Origin: an uncultured Pirellulaceae bacterium | GTDB lineage: Bacteria > Planctomycetota > Planctomycetia > Pirellulales > Pirellulaceae | DNA length: 46,288 nt | Direction: 5' to 3' | NCBI GenBank assembly: GCA_937967505.1 | Contig: CALCJM010000102.1 | Location: forward strand, 1-46,288 | Part shown: positions 34,301 through 43,300 of the stretch, one piece after another | Position numbering within the stretch: position 1 is the stretch's first letter | Layout: each line of letters opens with the position of its first letter | Made by a program: the position numbers and the translations under genes | Notes under the pieces: generated by a model | Seen by the model: only the letters and a program-made list of their open reading frames with translations | Database searches by the model: none | What the model was told of the DNA's origin: nothing

Positions 34301-37300
34301 TGGGGCGACGGCAGCCAGTCCCCCGCCACGGTAACGTTTGCCGACGGCAGCGGCACCTTCAGCGCGGCGCACACTTGGGCGGACAACGGCCAGTACAATG
34401 TTTCCGTCATCCTCTCCGACGGTAACCAATCCGGCGGTAACCAATCCGCCACGGCCAGCACCACCGCCAACGTCGCCAACCTGGCTCCGACGATTGTCCC
34501 CGCCACCACGCTCACAATCGAGGCAGGCCAAACACTCACGCGCGCGTTTGGCCAGTTCACCGACCCGGGATTCACCAACGTCGTCGCCGGCACAACCGAG
34601 ACCTTTACCGCCAACATTGACTGGGGTGACGGATCGACCAACACCACCGGCAACCTGACCGTCACTCAGGGGCAACCGGGCGTTCTCACTTCCGGTGTGA
34701 TCGATGCCAGCCACGTGTTCACCGCCGCCGGCACCTACACCGTTACGCTGACGGTGACCGACGACGATGGCGCTGTCGCCACCGATACGGTGACCGTTGA
34801 AGTCACCCCGACCGTTGTCAATGACGGGCTCTGGTTGCACCCGATCGATTTTGAGACACGGGCCGACGGCGGCGAGCTGGCCGCGGGGCAAGTTGTTACC
34901 GATCAATGGGCGGCGTGGGGCGTTCACGTTACCACCCACGATCCCGTCAATCATCCGGCAATGATTTTTAATTCGGCCCGTCCGACCGGCGGCGATTCTG
35001 ACCTCGGTTCCCCCAACGCCAGCTTCGGTGGCCCCGGCGAGGGCAGCGGCGGCCACAGTGACTCTCCCTTTGCCAACGAAATCGCCCAGAAGAATATTCT
35101 GATCCTCTCCGAAGATGCCAACGCTCAGGATCCCGATGACAACGCCGCCGGCGGAACTTTTGTGTTTACCTTTGCTAATCCGGTGATGCTGGACGAAATT
35201 CGTCTGCTGGATATTAACAATGGCGAATCGGCCTTTGTCCGTCTGTACGATTCCTCGGGTGCCCAAATCTCTTCGACATCGGTCACTGGTGCCGGTGCGG
35301 ACAACGGTTTCAACATCGTGGACCTGTCGGCCACCGGCGTGGCGTCCATGGAAGTCGAACTGACCGGCAGCGGTGCGATTACCGATCTCATTTTCTGCCG
35401 TGACGGCCATCCTGACGGCAACACCACGATTACCGGAAACGCCAGCGTTGACGAGGACCAGACGTATCAGCTGAACCTGAATACAACGGCGGCCAACGTG
35501 GGATCGTGGTCCGTCAATTGGGGCGATGGAACGCGCCAAACACTGCCCGCCAATGCCACCACGGCCACCCACGTTTACCACGATGGAAACGCCAGCGCCT
35601 CCATCGTGGCCAGCGCCATCGCTACCAACGGTGCGGTCAGCCAGTCCAACCAGATTGACCTGACAATCGCGAATGTCGCCCCGGTCCTGACGATCTCCGG
35701 AGCACCAGATGTCGAATCGGGACAGCCATACGCGCTGAATCTGGACAGCACCGATCCGGGCACCGACACAATTTCCCATTGGGTGATCAACTGGGGGGAC
35801 GGTAGCGCTCCACAGGTCATTTCCGCCAATCCGGTCTCCGTCACGCACACGTACGCTGCAGAAGGCCAGTTCTCAGTCACGGCCCAGGCCTATGACGAAG
35901 ATTCGTCCACCCTTCAGGATTCCCTGCTGACGGTCCGCACCGATGGCGCGCTGTTCAATCCGGCTGACTATCTCCCCTACGTTTCCAATTCGATTTCCGT
36001 CAACGTCATCGCGCCCGGCACTCCCGAGAGTCTGTGGCTGCCAACGATTGATTTTGAACGCGCGGCCAACCGGTCGGCGCTACAGTCAGGGGACGTGATC
36101 ACCGATCAGTTTGCCACGTTGGGCGTGCACGTCACCACCCACGATCCCGCCAACCACCCGGCAATGATTTTCAATTCGGCCAATCCAACGGGGGGCGATT
36201 CTGATCTGGGCACGCCCAATCGCGCTTTCGGAGGACCGGGGCAAGGCAGTGGCGGATCGTCCAATGACGTGGCCCGTGGCAATATTCTGATTGTCTCCGA
36301 AGACGCCGACGGTTCCGACCCGGACGATCACCAGCGCGGTGGCACACTGATCTTCCGTTTCGACAATCCCGTGATGCTGGACGAAATTGGGTTGTTGGAT
36401 ATCGACAGCGCCCAGGCCACCCTGCGTCTGTTTGATACCGGGGGCAACCTGATCCAGTCGCGCGCCGTGGCCGGCGCTGGCGACAACAGCTACCAAACGG
36501 TGGCGCTGGATGCCCTCGGAGTGGCGCGGTTGGAGGTGGAATTCACCGGCAGTGGTGCAATCACCGATCTGGTGTTCTGCCGCACCGGGCACGTGATCGA
36601 ACCACCGCCCACCAAATTCATCACCGTCGATGGCGGCAACGACCGTGGTTATGAGTACGACGCGTCGTTTGGCCAGCAAGGCGAATTTGAACTTGCCGGC
36701 GGTGCGGTCGCGCGCGGGGTGACGACGACGGCGGCGGGCAACCCAGTTTGGGTGGTGAAATCCAACGAATGGGTCTCGGTTTACGATCGCGCGAACGATA
36801 CGTTGCTTGGCCAGTGGGACGCACAGGGGCCTGAATGGGCGCGCGGGATCGCCACCGACGGCACTGATATCTGGATCGTGGACGCGCTGCATGATCGCGT
36901 CTATCGATACAACGGCGGTGCCGAATTGACTTCCGGTCAGCACGCTGCCAGCAGTTCTTTCGGACTGCACCGCAGGAACCACAACCCGTCCGGCCTGGCA
37001 TTTTTTGGTGACAAGCTCTATGTCACCGACGCTGGCAGTGAGCGCGTGTTTGTTTATTCGGCCAGCGGCCAGCACGAAGGCAATTGGAGTCTGGATCAGC
37101 GCAACGGGCGTTCGTCCGGCATCACCACCGACGTATCAGGCCAGCACCTGTGGGTGACCGATTACGACGACGGCGATGTGTATTATTACGAAAACGGGGC
37201 CAGTCGGCGCTCGGGATCGCAGTCGGCCACCGCACGAATTGCCCTGCCCGGAAATAACGCGCGCCCCGAAGGCATCGCCGACCCGGCCACGCCAATCGAC

Positions 37301-40300
37301 ATTGGACAGGTCGTTACCGGCACGATCGCAGCCGCCGGGGAAACGGTGGAATACACCTTCACCGGCACAGCGGGACAGCCAATCTATTCCGATGTCATCT
37401 CCGGAGCATTGTTTACCGGTTGGGCATTGGTGTCGCCATCGGGGGCCACGTTACACACTTCATCGGTTCTGCGCGATGTCGCCACCCTTACGCTGCCCGA
37501 AGATGGCAGCTACACCCTGACCGTCGGTCGAGCCGGCAATAACTCCACTGGCGATTTTAGTTTCCAGTTGATCGATGTGCCGGCAACCACGGTAGAACCC
37601 ATCACCGTTGGGCAAACCGTAACGGGTGAAATGACGACGCCCGGACAACGAAAGACCTACACCTTTGAAGGAACGGTCGGGCAAAAGATCTTCCCCGATC
37701 ATTTGTCAGGTATCTCAAACTTTTCCTGGACGCTGACTTCGCCAGACGGAAATGAAGTGTTTTCCGACTTTCTATTCCGTGATGGCAGAGCCCAGACATT
37801 AACGGAGGACGGAACTTACACCCTGACCATCGGAAGCCCTTCCAACAGCCGGTTTGGCGAATTCAGTTTCCGGTTGGTCGATATTCCTCTAACAGCCGTT
37901 GAAGCGATTAGCATCGATCAGGAAGTCTCCGGAACACGCACCGCTCCGGGGCAGCAACTGTCATACACGTTCCATGCTACCGCAGGACAGGACCTGTTTT
38001 TTGAAAACCAGTCCGCCAGTGTGTCCAGCAACTTGGGCTTTCGGTGGCGTCTAGAGGACCCGTCCGGGAATGAAGTGTTTGACCGCTTCTTTCAAAGCAC
38101 CCGAGCCGCCACGATTGTCCAGGACGGACAGTACACGTTGACGATCGGTGATGTTGCCACCTCGCGCACCGGTGATTTCAGTTTCCGCGTTTGGGACGTT
38201 CCGCAAACGGTCGAACAACCCATCAACCTGGGCGAAACGGTCAACGATGCGGTCCTGATTCCATCACAGTTCAGAAAATACACATTCGACGGTTCGGCCA
38301 ATCAACAGATCTTTATCGATTTCACAATCGCTGGCCCACCGGGCGCACCGCGGTTAAGTGCGACAGATACATCTTTTAAACTGGTGGTAACGGGCCCTAA
38401 TGATGAATCCGTATTGGACGACAATATCAAGGATTCCGGCGTGCTGACATTGCCGGCTGACGGTCAGTACACCATCGATATTTTTGCGGTCCAGGTTTCC
38501 ACCTCCCTTGACGCACTGACAGAATACGAATTCACCGTCTACGACTCGACTGCCGCAGGACCCATTCCAATCGAACAGGCAACAGATATTGCCGGCACGA
38601 CCAACCCTTTCCAAACGAAGACGTACCAATTTGCTGGTACTGCGGGTCAGGATCTGGTTTTGGACATTCAACGGAACGTTGACAACAACGCCTCGTTTGA
38701 AGTGACCACACCGTCGGGGCAAGTGTTGAGCTCTCCCGGTCGTGGCGATGCGTTTCTGGGACAGTTGACGGAGACCGGAATCTATACGGTTACCGTAACC
38801 ACCGATGCCAGAAATCCAGGAATTTTTAGTCAACCCGATCCGGACGGAAGAGGAGATTTTGCCTTTCGCGTGCAAGATATCCCGGTGCCCGTCTCGACAG
38901 GATTGAGGGACAGCACTGGCACCGAGTTCATCACGGCGTTCACACCAAGCAGCAGCGGTGTAGTAAACTTGCCCCAGACGCTGACAGTTCGGATCTCCAG
39001 TGAGACCGATACCGTCGCCCTCGTTTCTGTACCCGACATCGGCTTTGCCAGCGCCGTTGATGTTGTCGCGGGGCAAGTCACCGTTGTTGAAGTCGATCCC
39101 GACGCATTACTGTCGATTGACCTTGAGGATGGATTCTCGCAAAAGAGCCTTCAGGTGGTTTCGGAGGATCCCGTCAATGTACACATTCTTCAGGATGGCG
39201 GTTTCTCCAGCGACGGCTATCTGGCATTGCCGACCGACGCGTTGGGAACCGACTATCTGACACTGGACTACTACGGTGTCAACAGTGGGCTGGCGAGTTC
39301 CGATGCGCATTTCGTGGTCGTCGGTACCGAAGACAATACCCAAGTGACGATCACGACACGCATCGACGCCCAATCGCGCGTCGCCAATACTCCGTACACG
39401 ATTAATTTGAACAGGGGCGAGATCTATCGGCTTAACTTGACCAACTCTCTCTTGAGAGACATCGACCTGACCGGCACCTCGATCGTTTCCGACAAACCCG
39501 TCAGCGTGCTCAGTGGAAGTACAATCTCTTTTGTTCCGTCGAAGGTGCGTTTTGGCGACATGCTGGTGGAGCAACTGCCCTCCACCGACACGTGGGGCCA
39601 GTCATTTTTGACGATGCCGCTGGCCACCCGCACCGGCGGTGACACCTTCCGCTTCCTGGCTGCTGAAAACAATACCCGTGTTACCGTCAACGGGACCTTG
39701 GTCGCCACGCTTGATCGGGGTGAGTTTCACGAGATGCTGATTGACGATGGTGCCCAAATCGAAGGCAGTCGCCCCATCCTGGTTGGCCAATACGCCAACG
39801 GAACGCAGTTCGATGATGTGGTCGGGGACCCATTCTTTTCCATCATCAACCCAATTGAACAAGGCAAAAGTGATTTCTCGTTTATCACAGGGGCAAACGG
39901 TACGAATGTTCACTTTCTGAATGTCGTCACCCGAACCGATAACGTGGCCACGCTGAAACTCAACGGACAGCCTGTCGAGGAGAGCCTGTTCCGGGCCATC
40001 AACGGCAGCCGTTTCTCGGGCGCTCAAATCCCCCTGGAGGAAGGTGCTTATCGGTTGATCGGTGATTCGGTCTTTACCGCGCTGGTCTACGGCTTTGGAC
40101 AAGAGGACTCTTACGGTTACTCTGCCGGGACCAACCTCGCGTCGATCGCCCAGGCCGCGTCTATTTCCCTGACGCCGGAAACGGCCACCCTCTCTCCCGG
40201 GCAATCTCAAACCGTTACCGCACTGGTGCTGGACACTGATGGCCAGCCTGTCTCCAGCGTTCGAGTCGATTTCAACGTCGCCGGAGCCAATCCGCAAACC

Positions 40301-43300
40301 GGATTTGCGTTTACCGACGACGCCGGGAATGCTTCCTTCACTTGGACCGGTGACAACGCAGGAGCCGATGCGGTCACCGCCTTCGTGGGGGCTCTGTTCG
40401 ATTCCTCCAATATCAATTTCCAAGCCGTCGAACCGTCGGTGACGATTTCCACTCCCGATCCGTCAGGAGTCTTCCGCCCCGGCCAGGCGCTGACCATCGC
40501 CGGCGTCGCAACCGGCGGATCAGTCGATGCCCCGATCGTCAACGTCACCGTCAATGGAGAACCCGTTGGCTCCCTGGATTCCGCTGGTAACTATTTCGCG
40601 CTGGTCACGGCAAACAACGGCACGCAAACCTTCGAGGTCATCGCCACGGATCTGTTCGGCAATACCGCCACCGATTCGGTGACCATTGAAGCGACCTTCG
40701 CCAACAACGGTGACGTTAGCCAACTATCGCGGCTGGCCGAAAACGAAGGCGCGTTCTCATTCGCTCATACGACCTTCAATCGCAGCACCGACCAACTGTG
40801 GTTTGACTACACCATCACATCGACGGGACAGTCCACACTACAGCAGGGAACCCGGGCCGCCTTCAGTCAGTTTGCTCCTTCGGCGGTGTTCGCCAACCCC
40901 GATTCTGGAACCACGACCACCCTTGGACAAACGGATGTCTTCCTCCAGCCTGCCAATATTCCCGCTGGCGGACTGACGGTCGGTGAAACGACAGACGCCA
41001 CGCGTTTGAGTTTCTTCAACCTGCAGCGCCAACGATTCGATTTTGATGCCGACTTATTGGCACCTCAAAACACTGCCCCCGTATTTGAATCGACCCCGCA
41101 AACAGTCGCCACCATCGGCCAGCCCTACACCTACACGGCTGTCGCCAACGATATCGATGGGGATACTGTTCGCTACTCTCTTGCTGGTGCCCCGGCGACC
41201 ATGTCCATCGATGCAGATTCAGGACTGGTTTCCTGGACGCCAGCCGACGGTGATGTGGCCAATCACGCGGTCCAGGTCGTCGCCACCGACGGGCAGGGCG
41301 GAGAGACCGCGCAATCCTTTGTCCTGACAGCCGCCCCCGAGGCACCTGCCAACCGCTCCCCACTGTTTGTCAGCCAGCCTGAACTTAATTTCAACCTTGG
41401 TACGACTGCCGGCGCATCTAGCACGTGGGAGTACACAGCCCTCGCACTGGACCCCGAAAATGATCCCGTCACCTATGCGCTGGCCGATGGACCGACAGGC
41501 ATGACCGTCGATCCGGCGACCGGCCTGGTCTCGTGGCATGTCACCGACAGTGATCTTGGTCAGTATCCGGTGACCGTTCAGGCAACCGACAGCGCCGGTA
41601 ACCTCACGCCGCAGACATTCACACTGAACATCGTGGCGCTTGAGCCAGCGTCGATCTCTGGTGTGATCTTCGCAGATGCCAATGGAGATACCGTCCAACA
41701 GGTTGGCGAAACGGGACTCGCCGGCAGAACGGTCTACCTAGATGCCAACACCAATGGTCAACCGGACATCGGTGAAGCCTTGCAAATCACCAACACCGAC
41801 GGGGCGTACACATTCTCCGGCCTGCTGGCAGGCAGCTACGCCGTCAGCCAGGTTCGTCAAACAGGCTTCGCTGTGAACTCTCCCGTCGATGGCGTGGCCA
41901 ACGTGACAGTGTCTTCCGGTCAAAATATCGACGGTATCAATTTCGCCAATGTGATCAATGGCGTCACCGGAGAGTCTGCCCCGGAGATCACCAGTTCGCC
42001 AGAACGGTTCGCCAAAGTCGCCAATCTCTACCGCTATCAAATCACGGCCAGCGACGCCGACGGCGATTCACTGAACTTCAGTCTCCTGAATGGTCCCGAG
42101 GGCATGACCGTCGATCCGGCGACCGGATTGGTAACGTGGTTACCAACGGCCGATCAACAGCAGCGCACCGACGTGCTGGTTCAGGTCGATGACGGTAATG
42201 GCAACGTCGCCGTGCAGCCCTTCAGTCTGTTTGTCAAACCACAGTTCGAAGCCCCGTCCTTCATCAGCACCCCAGGGCGTTACGCGACGCTGGACGAGGC
42301 TTTCGCTTACGATGCCGATGTCATCGATGGCGATGATCTGGAATCAATCGTTTTTGATTTGGCGGCCGGTCCCGGTGGTCCCAACCCCGCAACCATTGAT
42401 CCCGTCACCGGTGTGATCTCTTGGGTGCCCGACGCACTGGATCAGGATGTTCAATTCACGGTAACCGCGACTGACGGTTCGGGCCTGGTGGCCTCGCAAT
42501 CGTTCCTGTTGGATGTGCGATCCACCAATACCGCACCCGTGTTTGCCACCGATCCGGTTACCGAAGCCACCTCCGGTGCCAACTACACTTACAATGCCGT
42601 CGCGACCGACGCCGAAGACGAGGTGACCTATTCTCTGGTATCACCGGTCAATGGTGTCTCGATCAACCCGCGCACCGGGACGGTGAGCATTCTGCGCGCT
42701 ACCGAGGCGGTTGATTACACCATCCGCGCGACTGACGACCGTGGGCTGTTTACCGATCAACCGGTCAGTGTCACTGTCGTCGCCGATACGGAAGCCCCTC
42801 TTGTTTCGATTAACGTCACCCACGATGCCGTCGGTGCCAGCCCTGAGAGCTTCTTGCTGGATGCTATCGGTACCCCGACGCTGAAAATTGGCCAAACGGT
42901 CAGAGTTCAATTGTACGCCACCGACAACGTAGCTGTTACGTCGCTCAACGCGACCGTCGATGGCGTTCCCGTTGTACTCGATGCGAACTGGGGATTCCTG
43001 TACACCGCCACGCAACCCGGTATCCCGGTCGTAGTGGCCAGCGCGTTTGACGATTCCGGAAACGTCACCACCACAACCCAGCGCTTGCGCGTGATCGATC
43101 CGGCCGACGAAACACCGCCAGAAGCCAGCATCGACAGCCCCAAAATCGGCGATGTGGTCACCTACCTGACAGACATCACAGCCACCGTCAGTAGTGACGG
43201 CGACATCTTCCGCTGGGCCGTTGACTACTCACCAACGGGACTGGATCAGTGGACCATCCTAGCCACCGGCGATACCGACATCGACGGAGAAGTCGTTGCC

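Noticed and set aside
34103..35848. A 581-codon open frame on the minus strand inside the giant gene
   Set aside because: It is antisense to the PKD domains, its product is a low-complexity Gly/Val/Arg/Asp chain, and GC-rich third positions of the sense gene explain the lack of stops.
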